Part shown: piece by piece, positions 1 to 8,854 of the stretch | Layout of the letters: every line of letters starts with the position of its first letter | How positions within the stretch are numbered: position 1 is the stretch's first letter | From: an uncultured Bacteroidales bacterium | GTDB lineage: Bacteria > Bacteroidota > Bacteroidia > Bacteroidales > F082 | Reading direction: 5' to 3' | NCBI GenBank assembly: GCA_900317155.1 | Contig: ONFO01000016.1 | Span: 18,117-82,116 of the forward strand | DNA: 64,000 bases | Notes under the pieces: model-generated | Seen by the model: the letters and a program-made list of their open reading frames with translations, nothing else | The model's database searches: none | Told to the model about the DNA's origin: nothing | Position numbers and translations under genes: made by a program

Positions 1-1
1 C

Positions 2-799
2 TGCAATCCAGATGGTTGGTGCAATATGATCACCTTCACCACGCTTGACGAGAACACCAAGGTCTTCGTCTTCGAGGGCGAATGGAGCGACGGAAACAAT
101 TGGGTGCCTGTTGGAGTTCCCACTATCGATAATGATGTCATCTTACGCGCCAACGCTACCGTCTTCGACGTTGCCGAGGCCAACGTCATCACCATCGACG
201 ACTCAGGTGCCCTCATTATCGAGGATGGCGGCCAGCTGAAGACCAACGCCGACGTCGAAGCCACCATGAAGAAGTTCGTCATCGGCTACGGCATCGACTA
301 TGTGGAAACCGACAAAGGCTACTACCTCATGACACTTCCGACTGTCGCTTCCATCTCAGCCGCTGACGCTCATCTCTTGACCGAAGAGAGCGATTACGAC
401 CTCTACAGTTGGGACAGAACGGCCACTGACGAAGAATGGCAGAACAACCACAGTGGCATCGACTTGCAGAACGGCGTTGGCTTCCTCTATGCCAACCGCG
501 ACGACATAGAGATGCTCTTCACTGCCACGCTCCGCAACAGCAGCGAACCCGTCGTAGTGACGCTTTCCTACGATGAAGCGGAGTACGGTGGCTGGAACCT
601 CTGCGGCAACCCATTCCCATGCGAGGCCTACATCACCACCGAGGCCGAAGGAATGACCTTCTACCGCCTAGTCGACAACCAATTGGAGCTTTTCGAAGGT
701 GCCATCTCCCCTATGGAAGGCTTCTTCGTTAAGGCAACGGCTGCCAACCAGACTTTCACCATCAGCAGAGAAGCACCGGACAAACACGTTCAGCCATAG
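2..799 (+). CDS. C-terminal portion of a secreted/surface protein (5' end outside the window, 3' end probably truncated)
   Basis: The frame is open from the first bases of the window (it begins CNPDGWCN before the first internal ATG at 26), so the gene starts upstream. The visible 260 or so residues are acidic and rich in Asn, Asp and Thr, with a DGNNW segment, a GGWNLCGNPF motif and a closing MEGFFVKATAANQTFTISREA segment. From memory this ending is common in large Bacteroidales extracellular proteins, where it is normally followed by another domain and a type IX sorting tail. Here translation stops shortly afterwards with no sorting tail, so I infer 3' truncation. Function is unknown; adhesin or matrix protein is a guess. 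Confidence 0.6.
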   Translation, partial: CNPDGWCNMITFTTLDENTKVFVFEGEWSDGNNWVPVGVPTIDNDVILRANATVFDVAEANVITIDDSGALIIEDGGQLKTNADVEATMKKFVIGYGIDYVETDKGYYLMTLPTVASISAADAHLLTEESDYDLYSWDRTATDEEWQNNHSGIDLQNGVGFLYANRDDIEMLFTATLRNSSEPVVVTLSYDEAEYGGWNLCGNPFPCEAYITTEAEGMTFYRLVDNQLELFEGAISPMEGFFVKATAANQTFTISREAPDKHVQP

Positions 800-802
800 C
801 AG

Positions 803-940
803 TTAGAACGTGACAGTTTGTAATGAGTCGAGGACGCTGGAGTGTTCAGACACGTCCAGTTCCTCGACTACATCAACAGCCTTAATCCCGAAGGCCTCAG
901 CAATGCGCTGTTGAAGCTCTTCAATGTGCTTAACACGGGA
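803..940 (-). pseudogene. Possible gene remnant of 45 codons
   Basis: Between the truncated surface gene and the ferredoxin gene the minus strand holds a stop-bounded frame of about 45 codons (VKHIEELQQRIAEAFGIKAV and onward) that reads like the helical C-terminus of a real protein but has no start codon. A plus-strand frame over the same bases is also open (GVFRHVQFLDYINSLNPEGL), so strand assignment is uncertain. It may be the tail of a transposase or other gene that cut the upstream gene. No family was recognised. Confidence 0.2.
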
Positions 941-1043
941 TCAAGATGTATCAGAAATTGGTGAAACAGCAGTAAAAACCATATTTTTTTGCTTCTGCTG
1001 TAACAAAATCCGCTCTTCTCCGTATTACTGCAAAAGTAACCTG

Positions 1044-1862
1044 ATGAAAAACTACAAAACCCCTATCATCCTGTTCGCCGTATTCGAGATCATCGCCGTA
1101 TCACTTTGGCTGGCAACAGGCAGTTTGTTCTATTTGCTCAACTTCAGTTATATCGGTACCATCATCGGTGTTGGACTGGCCTTGTCAAAGGCGGGATGGA
1201 AATATGCCAGAGAATTCATCCAGTTTGGCGTAGGCGCCTATATGCTGGTCTTTCTCGGACTGATATGCAGGGAAAACATTCAGATCGAAGGCTTTTGGTA
1301 TTATTTGTTCTCCGGAGTGGCGGGCGCAGGTGTGCTTCATTATCTCATCGCCAAAATCTTCGGGCCTCTCCTCTTCGGGCGCGGCTGGTGTGGCTATGCC
1401 TGTTGGACGGCCATGATCCTTGACCTCCTCCCCTACAAACAACCACAAGGTCCAAGAAAGAAGATTGGTTTCATCCGTTACGTCGTGTTCGCGTTGTCGC
1501 TAATCCTCGTCGTCCTGCTGTTCCATTTCGACAAAGCCAACAAGCACACCATGTTCATGCTGTTTCTCATCGGCAACTTGGTCTATTATGTGGTGGGCAT
1601 CCTTCTTGCCGTTGTGTTCAAGGATAATCGCGCCTTCTGCAAATACATCTGTCCCGTCACGGTCTTCCTCAAGCCGATGAGCCACTTCTCCTTACTGCGC
1701 ATCCATTGCGACGAGAGCAAATGCATCCAGTGTGGCAAATGCCTGAAAGTGTGTCCGATGGAAGTGGAAGTGAACAACGACTCACGCAAACGCAAAAACG
1801 CCACCGAATGCATCCTCTGCCATAAATGCACCAAGGAATGTCCTGTGAAAGCTCTGAAATAA
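1044..1862 (+). CDS. Membrane-bound 4Fe-4S polyferredoxin (NapH/NosR/CcoG-like)
   Basis: 272-residue protein with about five hydrophobic segments followed by a C-terminal cytoplasmic ferredoxin domain. Two classic 4Fe-4S motifs are visible, CIQCGKCLKVCP near residues 226-237 and CILCHKCTKECP near 256-267, plus the intramembrane WCGYACW and CKYICPV motifs typical of the NapH/NosR family. The family passes electrons between membrane quinols or flavins and periplasmic or cytoplasmic acceptors. I start at the ATG at 1044 rather than the upstream in-frame codon at 924, because residues before it are Cys-rich and unlike the family. A TlpA-like lipoprotein gene follows after 15 bp, so both may serve an envelope redox task. 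Confidence 0.8.
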   Translation: MKNYKTPIILFAVFEIIAVSLWLATGSLFYLLNFSYIGTIIGVGLALSKAGWKYAREFIQFGVGAYMLVFLGLICRENIQIEGFWYYLFSGVAGAGVLHYLIAKIFGPLLFGRGWCGYACWTAMILDLLPYKQPQGPRKKIGFIRYVVFALSLILVVLLFHFDKANKHTMFMLFLIGNLVYYVVGILLAVVFKDNRAFCKYICPVTVFLKPMSHFSLLRIHCDESKCIQCGKCLKVCPMEVEVNNDSRKRKNATECILCHKCTKECPVKALK

Positions 1863-1877
1863 CAAATACTAACTAAT

Positions 1878-2936
1878 ATGAAAACAAAATTACTCTTATC
1901 TGTCGCACTATCACTGATGATATGCTTCAGCGGTTGCCATTCCAACCAAAAACAATCTGATTATTGCACCGTAAAGGGCACCGTAAAAGGCCTTTCCGAC
2001 GGCACCAAACTCGAATTGCTGGATGCGTTCAACAATTGGGAGGTTGTAGGCACGGGAACGGTTAAAAAAGGTGCCTTTGAGATTCACCCTGATGTTTCGT
2101 CGCCCACCCATGGGTATCTATACGTACAAGAAGGCTTGCAACTGAAGGACTTCATTTTAGAGCCAGGAATGATACGCGTCGAAGTGGATGCCAACGATGA
2201 GGAGGACCTCGGCGCTGGTGCCAAAGGAACACCTTCCAACGAAATTGATTACAAATATATGGCACTTAGCCGTAGTGGGAATCAGGAAGCCGCCCAAGCC
2301 ATAAAGGACTCTGTGCTTAATGCCGAGCAAACAGGAGCATTGGCTTTGGCAAATATCGAATATTGGTGCAAGTCATCCGTCCAAGCATTGGGTGTTCTGG
2401 ATCGTCTGTCGCCCGAATTGGCAGCGTTACCCTATATCGACGAATTGAGGAAAGAACTGACGCAACGCATAAAGACCGAGCCTCGGACGGAAGGCAGTGA
2501 TATTGTTCCTCTATTCATCGAAATGGAATATCCCGACGTGAATGGCAAACCGGTCACTCTAAGTTCGGTGGTGAATGCCCCTAGCAACCGCTATGTCCTT
2601 GTCGATTTCTGGGCTACTTGGTGTACTGGATGCGTGGAAGCCATACCTCAATTGAAAGAGATTTACGCCAAATACCACGAGAAAGGATTGGAAATCTACG
2701 GTCTCTCTGTGAATTCCGATCGCAAACTATGGGGGTCTTTTGTTGAAGAACGCCAACTTGCGTGGGTCAACGTATGCGATGGTAGCGGAGGAAGTAAAGA
2801 GGACAGCAAAGTCAGGCAAGATTACGCTCTTCGAGGCTATCCGACCACGCTGCTGATTGACTGTCAAAGCGGAGAGGTCATTGCCCGTGGCGAACTAGAC
2901 GAAATAGATGCTATGCTTGCTGAATTGCTTAAATAA
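1878..2936 (+). CDS. TlpA/ResA-like thioredoxin-fold lipoprotein with DUF4369-type N-terminus
   Basis: 352 residues with a lipoprotein signal ending in FSGC. The N-terminal half (GTVKGLSDGTKLELLDAF) resembles the DUF4369 domain found on Bacteroidales disulfide reductases. The C-terminal half is an AhpC/TSA-thioredoxin fold with VDFWATWCTGCVEAIPQ and the cis-proline region GYPTTLLID. The active site is C249-T-G-C252, unlike the CPPC or CGPC usual for TlpA or thioredoxin, which should alter redox potential. It probably acts in the periplasm on disulfides. It lies 15 bp after the polyferredoxin gene and 5 bp before a lipoprotein hydrolase gene, consistent with one operon. Confidence 0.8.
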   Translation: MKTKLLLSVALSLMICFSGCHSNQKQSDYCTVKGTVKGLSDGTKLELLDAFNNWEVVGTGTVKKGAFEIHPDVSSPTHGYLYVQEGLQLKDFILEPGMIRVEVDANDEEDLGAGAKGTPSNEIDYKYMALSRSGNQEAAQAIKDSVLNAEQTGALALANIEYWCKSSVQALGVLDRLSPELAALPYIDELRKELTQRIKTEPRTEGSDIVPLFIEMEYPDVNGKPVTLSSVVNAPSNRYVLVDFWATWCTGCVEAIPQLKEIYAKYHEKGLEIYGLSVNSDRKLWGSFVEERQLAWVNVCDGSGGSKEDSKVRQDYALRGYPTTLLIDCQSGEVIARGELDEIDAMLAELLK

Positions 2937-2941
2937 ATGCC

Positions 2942-4129
2942 ATGAAATCCATCATCAAATACTTATCCTTCGTCATCTGTGCGTTTGCCTTTGCATCCTG
3001 TGCGATTGTCAGAGGCTATAGGGCTGATGGTTTGTATGGCCCAAATATTTTCAGCTTTGAACATTGTGAGCACGACACGATTGCCAATGGTGATAAAGTG
3101 TTTCATTTCCCCGTGGCAGAGAGACCTGTATGGATAGACACCTTGCATTTTTTCAACGATCCACCGCGTTATAATAACGCGACTTTTGTTGAAGCGATAG
3201 CCAGGGAAAGCAAAACACAAGGGGTGCTGATCATCCATAACGACAGCATCGTTTTTGAGCAGTACTGGGGCGATTTCTCTGCGGAACGCATGGCTACCGT
3301 TTTTTCTGTCTCCAAATCCATTACATCGTTGCTATGCGGCATTGCCGTTGACGATGGGTATATCCACAGTATCGACGATCCTGTCACAACCTATTTGCCG
3401 GAGTTGAAAGGAAAGGACCCGAGGTGGGGACGTCTCACCATCCGCCATCTACTAGATATGCAAAGTGGACTTGACTTCGATGACACCTACGAGTTCTCCA
3501 TGAAGGGTTTGAAGCACGTTAATGCCATAGCAAGATTGAACTATGGACACGACATCATGAGGCAGATACGTGGTTTGAAATTCCGTTGTGAGCCAGGCAC
3601 TGATTTTCGCTACGAGAGTATGACGTCAGCGATACTGGGGGTTGTCATTGAACGAGCCTCTGGGAAGCGCTATGCTGACTATCTCAGCGAGAAGGTCTGG
3701 AAGCCACTCGGTATGGAATCTTCGGCACTGGTGAATATCGACAGTCGTAAACACGATGTGGCTCATGCTTTTGGCGGCATCACACTCACCATAAAAGACC
3801 TTGCCAAGATAGGACGACTATACCTGAACCATGGTGTATGGGATGGCAAACGCATCGTTAGTGAGGAATGGATACGCATGTCATCGGAATATGATCCTAA
3901 TAACTATGGCTATCATTTCAACTGGTATAACCTTAGATACGAAGGTTATGGTAAGTCACCTTATCCCGGTTACTACGCCTTAGGCATCTGCGAACAGGTG
4001 CTATACGTCAACCCATACCAAAACCTAATTATGGTAAGAATTGGAATGAGCAACAATGTTTCCACTGCAATTCCAGTGCTATTTGAAACTTTGTGTCATT
4101 ATTGGATCAACACGCCGAAACAAAACTAA
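2942..4129 (+). CDS. Serine hydrolase, beta-lactamase class C/DD-peptidase fold, lipoprotein
   Basis: 395 residues with a lipobox-like FASC near the N-terminus. The catalytic SxxK motif is S122-V-S-K125 and the Tyr motif is Y224-E-S226, as in class C beta-lactamases, esterases and penicillin-binding proteins. A HxG-like HAFGG stands in the third motif region. The family cleaves ester or amide bonds at the cell envelope; substrate specificity cannot be deduced, and resistance should not be assumed. It follows the TlpA-like gene by 5 bp, so it is likely co-transcribed. Confidence 0.8.
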   Translation: MKSIIKYLSFVICAFAFASCAIVRGYRADGLYGPNIFSFEHCEHDTIANGDKVFHFPVAERPVWIDTLHFFNDPPRYNNATFVEAIARESKTQGVLIIHNDSIVFEQYWGDFSAERMATVFSVSKSITSLLCGIAVDDGYIHSIDDPVTTYLPELKGKDPRWGRLTIRHLLDMQSGLDFDDTYEFSMKGLKHVNAIARLNYGHDIMRQIRGLKFRCEPGTDFRYESMTSAILGVVIERASGKRYADYLSEKVWKPLGMESSALVNIDSRKHDVAHAFGGITLTIKDLAKIGRLYLNHGVWDGKRIVSEEWIRMSSEYDPNNYGYHFNWYNLRYEGYGKSPYPGYYALGICEQVLYVNPYQNLIMVRIGMSNNVSTAIPVLFETLCHYWINTPKQN

Positions 4130-4138
4130 TCTTTTTTT

Positions 4139-4146
4139 TATTTTTG
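4139..4146 (+). promoter_or_regulatory. Bacteroidales -7 box (TATTTTTG) for the MATE gene
   Basis: TAnnTTTG match in a T-rich run, about 66 bp before the MATE start codon. It immediately follows the end of the hydrolase gene, so the run of Ts may also be that gene's terminator tail. Confidence 0.5.
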
Positions 4147-4212
4147 CAGCCGCTTATCAGAAGGAGTCGCCGAGATAGTCTTGCAGCCCTCGTTTAAGCT
4201 TCAGGATATGAA

Positions 4213-5538
4213 ATGAACAGCCTTCCTTCCAGAACCAAAGCCTTGATTGGCGTCAGTTTCCGTGAGTTTGCCAGATATGCCTTGCCGAGCATCATAGGGA
4301 TGCTCATCGTGGGCTTGCAGACCATCATCGACGGGCTTTTCGTGGGCCGTGGCGTGGGCGCGCTAGGTCTTGCCGCTGTCAACATCGCCATGCCGCTCAT
4401 CAGCTCGATGCTGAGTGTGTCCATCATGATTATCTCAGGTGGCATCGTCATCACGGGCATCGCCAAAGGGCAGGGCGACGAAGCGCGGGCAAAAGGCTAC
4501 ACTTCCCTCACCTTTGTCACCTTGTTGGTCACCATCGCGGCACTTTCCATCTTGGTCGGTCTTTTTCTCAAGCCTTTATGCTATTTCCTTGGCAGTAATG
4601 ATGAGGTGTATCCTTTTGTCCGACAATATCTTGGCATCATCGGTTGTGGCTTCATCTTCTATTGTATCCCCAATTTCACAGAGGCCTTCACCCGCCTCAA
4701 CGGGAAGCCTAACTGGGTGTTTGTCAGCGGGGTCATCTGTTGCGTGGTGAATATCGTCCTGGACTATTTCTTCGTGCTGCAGTTCGGATGGGGCGTGGCT
4801 GGCGCCGCCATAGCCACCTGTGTAGCCAACACTACGGCGGCTTTGGTGCTGTTTCGCTTTGTCCGCTTTGGCAAGATGATGGGTGGGCGCAAGGAGATCA
4901 AGAAAGTGTTTTTCAACGGCTCGTCTGAGATGCTGACCTCGGTTTCGGCTGCGGTCACGACCTATATCTTTAACCTTGTGCTGATGCGTGAGATTGGCAC
5001 CAAGGGTGTGGCGGCGTTCACCATCGTCTGCTACCTCAACTTCATCGTCAACATGTCGATTTTCGGGCTGTCGCAAGCCATGTACCCCTTGATGTCGTAC
5101 AGCGTTGGTGCCCAAAAACACAGAAGAGTCAAGTCGTTGTTGGCCAACGCCTTGCTTCTCGGAGGTGGCATCGGCATCGGGGTCTATCTGCTCGTTTTGG
5201 TTTTCAAGCACGGCATCGCGAGTGCCTTCAGCAACGGCGACCTGGAGTTGCAGACGCTGACCACTGTGGCGACCACCTACGTCACGCTGCATTATCTGGT
5301 GTCGTTCATCAACATTGTGGCTTGCAGTTTCCACACTGCCATTGAACGACCTTTGGAGTCGGTGGTCATCGCCCTCTGCCGAAGCATCGTCTTTGTGCTG
5401 ATTCCCATGTTTTTGCTCACTCCCATCATCGGTCAGAAAGGCATCTGGCTCAGTATGCCTATCGCTGAAGTAATGACGTTGATGGTCAGCATTCCGCTGG
5501 TGCTGGTTTCATTGAAACGATTGACACGAAAGGCTTAA
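4213..5538 (+). CDS. MATE family multidrug/toxin efflux transporter
   Basis: 441 residues, almost entirely hydrophobic, with the two-bundle pattern of about twelve transmembrane helices of the MATE (NorM/DinF) family. Recognisable segments are LPSIIGMLIVGLQTIIDGLF at the N-terminus and GAAIATCVANTTAALVLFRF in the first bundle. MATE proteins export cationic drugs or metabolites using Na+ or H+ gradients from the inner membrane. It appears to be its own transcription unit; the start is the first ATG after a leader of about 65 bases. Confidence 0.85.
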   Translation: MNSLPSRTKALIGVSFREFARYALPSIIGMLIVGLQTIIDGLFVGRGVGALGLAAVNIAMPLISSMLSVSIMIISGGIVITGIAKGQGDEARAKGYTSLTFVTLLVTIAALSILVGLFLKPLCYFLGSNDEVYPFVRQYLGIIGCGFIFYCIPNFTEAFTRLNGKPNWVFVSGVICCVVNIVLDYFFVLQFGWGVAGAAIATCVANTTAALVLFRFVRFGKMMGGRKEIKKVFFNGSSEMLTSVSAAVTTYIFNLVLMREIGTKGVAAFTIVCYLNFIVNMSIFGLSQAMYPLMSYSVGAQKHRRVKSLLANALLLGGGIGIGVYLLVLVFKHGIASAFSNGDLELQTLTTVATTYVTLHYLVSFINIVACSFHTAIERPLESVVIALCRSIVFVLIPMFLLTPIIGQKGIWLSMPIAEVMTLMVSIPLVLVSLKRLTRKA

Positions 5539-5577
5539 ACCTATTTTATAAAGTAATAATAAACAAAGTGTTATAAC

Positions 5578-5808
5578 ATGATGACCCTCGACACCACCAA
5601 TATGTGCTCGCATTTGCAGAAAAAGCTGTTCGATGAGAATGGCGAATACCATCGTCTTTGGCTGGCCATGCAAGATGACGCGGAACTGACGGCTGTGGTT
5701 CGCTCACGGCAGCTCCACATCTATCGTAATGGCAAGAAAGTGTTGGTATTGGCTGGAAAGTCTGCTCCGAAGATTATTAGGGAGGATCCTATTTGTGGGA
5801 TGATATAG
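5578..5808 (+). CDS. Short hypothetical protein, possibly the truncated N-terminus of a longer family
   Basis: 76 residues beginning MMTLDTTNMCSHLQKKLF. The segment RSRQLHIYRNGKKVLVLAGK looks like the start of a longer nuclease-like or hypothetical Bacteroidales family rather than a complete domain. Just after the stop, a different plus frame continues DDSSKAMELQFLCGRLDY, so a frameshift near 5795-5810 is plausible. The shifted frame runs into the 3' end of the convergent phosphate symporter gene. I would treat it as a degraded or shortened gene of unknown function. Confidence 0.5.
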   Translation: MMTLDTTNMCSHLQKKLFDENGEYHRLWLAMQDDAELTAVVRSRQLHIYRNGKKVLVLAGKSAPKIIREDPICGMI

Positions 5809-5857
5809 ACGACTCGAGTAAGGCCATGGAATTACAATTCCTTTGTGGACGGTTGGA

Positions 5858-7534
5858 TTATGCGAAACTCCTAATGCTCTTACCTACGTTGATGAAATGG
5901 TCGGCCACACGCTCGGCGTTTTGCGCCAGTGAGATGTATTCTGCCCCAACTTGAGGCGTGCATTGCCCCGCCACAAGACGCTGGATGTGTTGCGATTCCA
6001 TAGTCTCCGTGAAGCTATCAATCTGTTCCTCAATCTGATAAGCGTATTCAAGTGCCGTAAAGTCAAGGTCGTGGTAGGCTTTCATGACTTCGTGGTAGAG
6101 TGCCGTGATCTTCCGCTCCATTTCCTTGATTTCCAGCACGGCAGGCGCAGAGAACGTTTCGTTTTGTGTTTTAAGACTTTCCGCATATTCCACGATGTTT
6201 TCGGCATAGTCGCCGATGCGCTCCAGGTCGCTCACGCTTTTCACGCTGCAACTGAGGTACTTACTATCCGTTTGGCTAAGCGATTTTGCTGAAAGCACCG
6301 CCACATATCGGGTCAACTCGCTATTCAGGAAGTTGAGTTCGTTTTCGGTCTTCTTGAACTTTTCCAAGTCACTGAAATCCAATGTAGTGACGATATGGAT
6401 GGCACGGCAGAAGTTGTCGTGGGCCAACGCGCCCATGTTTTCGACTTCGGCCTTCAACTGCCTGACCGCCAAGGCGGGTGTCACCAACATGGAGTCATCA
6501 AGGAAATGCAGATGGAACTTGTCGTCGCGAAGCTCGTAGACATCGTCAGGAATAATACGGCACACCAAGCGTACCAGACCATTGGTCAGCGGCAGTGCGA
6601 CCAAGGTGGTGCAGACATTGAACACGGTATGGAACATGGCCAATTGCACTTGCGGGGCGTGTGGGAACATAGCCTCAAACAGCTTACCGAACCCCCAATC
6701 CCCTTGGGTGAAAAGATGAAGAACCAACGCGATGAGCAAGAACAATACGACACCCATAACATTGAAAAACAAATGGATAAGTGCAGTGCGTTTGGCGTTT
6801 CGGCCACTGGTCATGCCCGCCAGAATCGCCACCACGCATGAACCGATGTTGGAACCCATCGTGAGGAAGATGCCTTGGTCGAGCGAGAGCAGTCCCGCCA
6901 CCACCATGGTGATGGCGATGGACGTCAGCACCGATGACGACTGGATGATGGCTGTCAGCAAAGCGCCGATGAAAACAATCAGCAAGGGGTTACTGATGGT
7001 AGCCAAAAACTGTTTCACCGAATCCAAGGCAGCGAATTCATCCATGGCACCCGACATGATGCCGAGGCCGACAAACAGCAAGCCGAAACCCGCCAGGATG
7101 CTTCCGGTTTGTTTCCATTTATCGCGTTTCGAGAACATCATCACGAAGGCTCCGATGCCAGCCAAGGCCGAGAAGAGCACCGTTGTGGAGATGCCGTTGC
7201 CGCCAAACATGCCCAAGGCCACTAATTGCGCCGTGACCGTGGTACCGATATTAGCGCCATAGATGACCGTGGCGGCCTGTGCGAGCGACATGATGCCCAC
7301 GTTCACGAAGCCGATGACCATCACCGTCACCGCGCCGGAACTTTGGATGGCTGCCGTGCCCACCGTGCCGACGCCCACGCCGAGCCATTTGTTATTTCCC
7401 ATCTTGGCGAACAGCCGCTTCAAGCCCGCACTGCTTGCACTTTCAAGACTGGTACTCAACATTTTGCAGGCTACTAAAAACACCCCGATGCCTGCAATTA
7501 GGGTTAAAATTGCGATAGCAATGAGCATAAGCAT
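5858..7534 (-). CDS. Na+/phosphate cotransporter family protein (NptA/PNaS) with C-terminal PhoU-like domain
   Basis: 558 residues. The N-terminal 330 or so contain two inverted membrane repeats carrying the QSS motifs of the NptA family (AIQSSGAVTVMVIGF and AIIQSSSVLTSIAITM). The rest is a soluble helical PhoU-like domain (DLERIGDYAENIVEYAESLK and NAERVADHFINVGKSIRS). The family imports or exports inorganic phosphate with Na+, and the PhoU part is thought to regulate flux. The start codon overlaps by about 30 bp the end of the frame of the preceding small gene on the same strand. It is convergent with the short gene ending at 5808. Confidence 0.88.
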   Translation of the reverse strand: MLMLIAIAILTLIAGIGVFLVACKMLSTSLESASSAGLKRLFAKMGNNKWLGVGVGTVGTAAIQSSGAVTVMVIGFVNVGIMSLAQAATVIYGANIGTTVTAQLVALGMFGGNGISTTVLFSALAGIGAFVMMFSKRDKWKQTGSILAGFGLLFVGLGIMSGAMDEFAALDSVKQFLATISNPLLIVFIGALLTAIIQSSSVLTSIAITMVVAGLLSLDQGIFLTMGSNIGSCVVAILAGMTSGRNAKRTALIHLFFNVMGVVLFLLIALVLHLFTQGDWGFGKLFEAMFPHAPQVQLAMFHTVFNVCTTLVALPLTNGLVRLVCRIIPDDVYELRDDKFHLHFLDDSMLVTPALAVRQLKAEVENMGALAHDNFCRAIHIVTTLDFSDLEKFKKTENELNFLNSELTRYVAVLSAKSLSQTDSKYLSCSVKSVSDLERIGDYAENIVEYAESLKTQNETFSAPAVLEIKEMERKITALYHEVMKAYHDLDFTALEYAYQIEEQIDSFTETMESQHIQRLVAGQCTPQVGAEYISLAQNAERVADHFINVGKSIRSFA

Positions 7535-8013
7535 AAAATTGTGAAAGCGGCCAACGATGACGCATCGACCGCTTTCGTTATAAAGAAAAAGGTTGACTTA
7601 TCGGAGAAAAAAAGATGGTCCGAACCGTAGTCCGCACCATCTTTTATGTTTTTCATAATGATATAGTTATGGCTGTCAGCCAAGTTTTTCCTAGGGGCGT
7701 AACGCCTCACCTGTCCAAGACGCAAAGCTGCAGAGCATAGATTTTCATCTTGTTCGTCACCTAAGGTTAGAATTGGGCAAAGCTGGCATCTACTTTGGAA
7801 ACTTTCCGATGGACTATTGAGCAAAAACTCCGAATCCTCGTCTTCGTCAAATTCATCACCATCGAATGACATGTTGGACAGAATTTCAGTTTGTTCCATG
7901 ACAATCACATCCTCTTGGGCCGTGTTGGTAAGGTCAAGAAGGAACAGCCCCATCAGGATGAGGGCGACGACAGAAACGTATTTTCGGAAAAAGTCAATCA
8001 TGGTTTTGTACAT
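7504..8013 (-). CDS. Small single-pass membrane protein with acidic segment (hypothetical)
   Basis: From the ATG at 8013 the frame encodes 169 residues: a short basic start (MYKTMIDFFRKY), one hydrophobic segment (VSVVALILMGLFLLDL) and an acidic stretch (DGDEFDEDEDSE). The C-terminal third looks less protein-like, and a strong hairpin with a minus-strand T-run lies inside the frame at 7607-7645. The genuine gene may therefore be shorter or carry a frameshift. No function is recognised. It lies just upstream of and overlaps the phosphate symporter gene. Confidence 0.4.
   Translation of the reverse strand: MYKTMIDFFRKYVSVVALILMGLFLLDLTNTAQEDVIVMEQTEILSNMSFDGDEFDEDEDSEFLLNSPSESFQSRCQLCPILTLGDEQDENLCSAALRLGQVRRYAPRKNLADSHNYIIMKNIKDGADYGSDHLFFSDKSTFFFITKAVDASSLAAFTILCLCSLLSQF
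7607..7645 (-). terminator. Intrinsic terminator-like hairpin inside a small ORF
   Basis: The arms AAAAGATGGT (7610-7619) and ACCATCTTTT (7636-7645) pair perfectly over 10 bp. On the minus strand the stem is followed by seven or more Ts. This suggests that the transcript from upstream of 8013 ends here, before the annotated stop at 7504. Confidence 0.6.
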
Positions 8014-8063
8014 AGAATAACTGATTAGTTTTGGAATTATTGTCTTTGTAGGCAAAAAAAACG

Positions 8064-8071
8064 TACTTTTG
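8064..8071 (+). promoter_or_regulatory. -7 box (TACTTTTG) for the acyl-ACP thioesterase gene
   Basis: Exact TAnnTTTG match 16 bp before the start codon. A TTG at 8040-8042 is about 21 bp upstream, the usual spacing for the Bacteroidales -33 element. Confidence 0.65.
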
Positions 8072-8087
8072 CCGAAAATCAGAATTT

Positions 8088-8792
8088 ATGTACAGTCTAA
8101 ACTACAAAGTAACCACCAGCACCTGCGACAGAGAGGGCAAACTCAAACTGTTTTCCGCCCTTCAGATGATGCAGGACTGCTCGGAGATGTGGATCGACAG
8201 TGAGCCACAGGTAAAGGAATACTTCGCTCGCGAGAATATGGCGCAACTGCTGGCCTCAAGACAGGTTGAGATCATGCGCGTGCCCGATTTTAAGGAAGAG
8301 CTGACCGTGACCACCTCGGTGTATGGCATGAAGCCCATGTTCGGCTTCCGCAACACCTTTATTTATGATGCCGAAGGCAAGCCTTGCTACCGCACTTGGA
8401 GCATGGGTGCTTTTGTCGACAAGGCCAACGGCAAGCTGAAGCGTGTGGACGATGCCGTGGCCAACTCGCTGCTCATCGAGCCGCAGCTGGAGATGAACTA
8501 CAAAGATCGCCGCATCATCTTGCCAAAGGAAGGGGGCAAGGCCTTCGCACCTGTCCCAGTGATGCGTGCCGACATCGACTACAACCGCCATGTCAACAAC
8601 GCCAACTACATCCGCATGGCGATGGAACTGCTGCCCGAGGATTTCATTATCAAAGATCTTCGCGTGGAATACCGAGTGGCCGCCAAATTGGGCGATGTTC
8701 TTATTCCAACTGTATTTGAGATCGAAAACGGTTCTATCATCGAGCTTGCCATTGGGAACGAAGCGAGTGCTATTGTGGAGTTTACGAAATGA
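8088..8792 (+). CDS. Acyl-ACP thioesterase family protein (FatA-like double hotdog)
   Basis: 234 residues, the usual length for bacterial acyl-ACP thioesterases. Two hotdog halves are evident. The N-terminal half includes DREGKLKLFSALQMMQDCSE and the second carries the family motif NRHVNNANYIRM. Such enzymes release free fatty acids from acyl carrier protein in the cytoplasm. The gene has its own promoter box 16 bp upstream, and its end overlaps the leader of the next gene. Confidence 0.85.
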   Translation: MYSLNYKVTTSTCDREGKLKLFSALQMMQDCSEMWIDSEPQVKEYFARENMAQLLASRQVEIMRVPDFKEELTVTTSVYGMKPMFGFRNTFIYDAEGKPCYRTWSMGAFVDKANGKLKRVDDAVANSLLIEPQLEMNYKDRRIILPKEGGKAFAPVPVMRADIDYNRHVNNANYIRMAMELLPEDFIIKDLRVEYRVAAKLGDVLIPTVFEIENGSIIELAIGNEASAIVEFTK

Positions 8793-8805
8793 ATGGTTTT
8801 TTTTG

Positions 8806-8813
8806 TATTTTTG
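8806..8813 (+). promoter_or_regulatory. -7 box (TATTTTTG) for the LRR protein gene
   Basis: Exact TAnnTTTG match about 41 bp before the ATG at 8855. Its position argues that translation starts at 8855, not at the in-frame ATG at 8789, which lies upstream of the box. Confidence 0.6.
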
Positions 8814-8854
8814 TCGCTAAACTGAAATACAACGTCAAACCAAACTCATTCATC

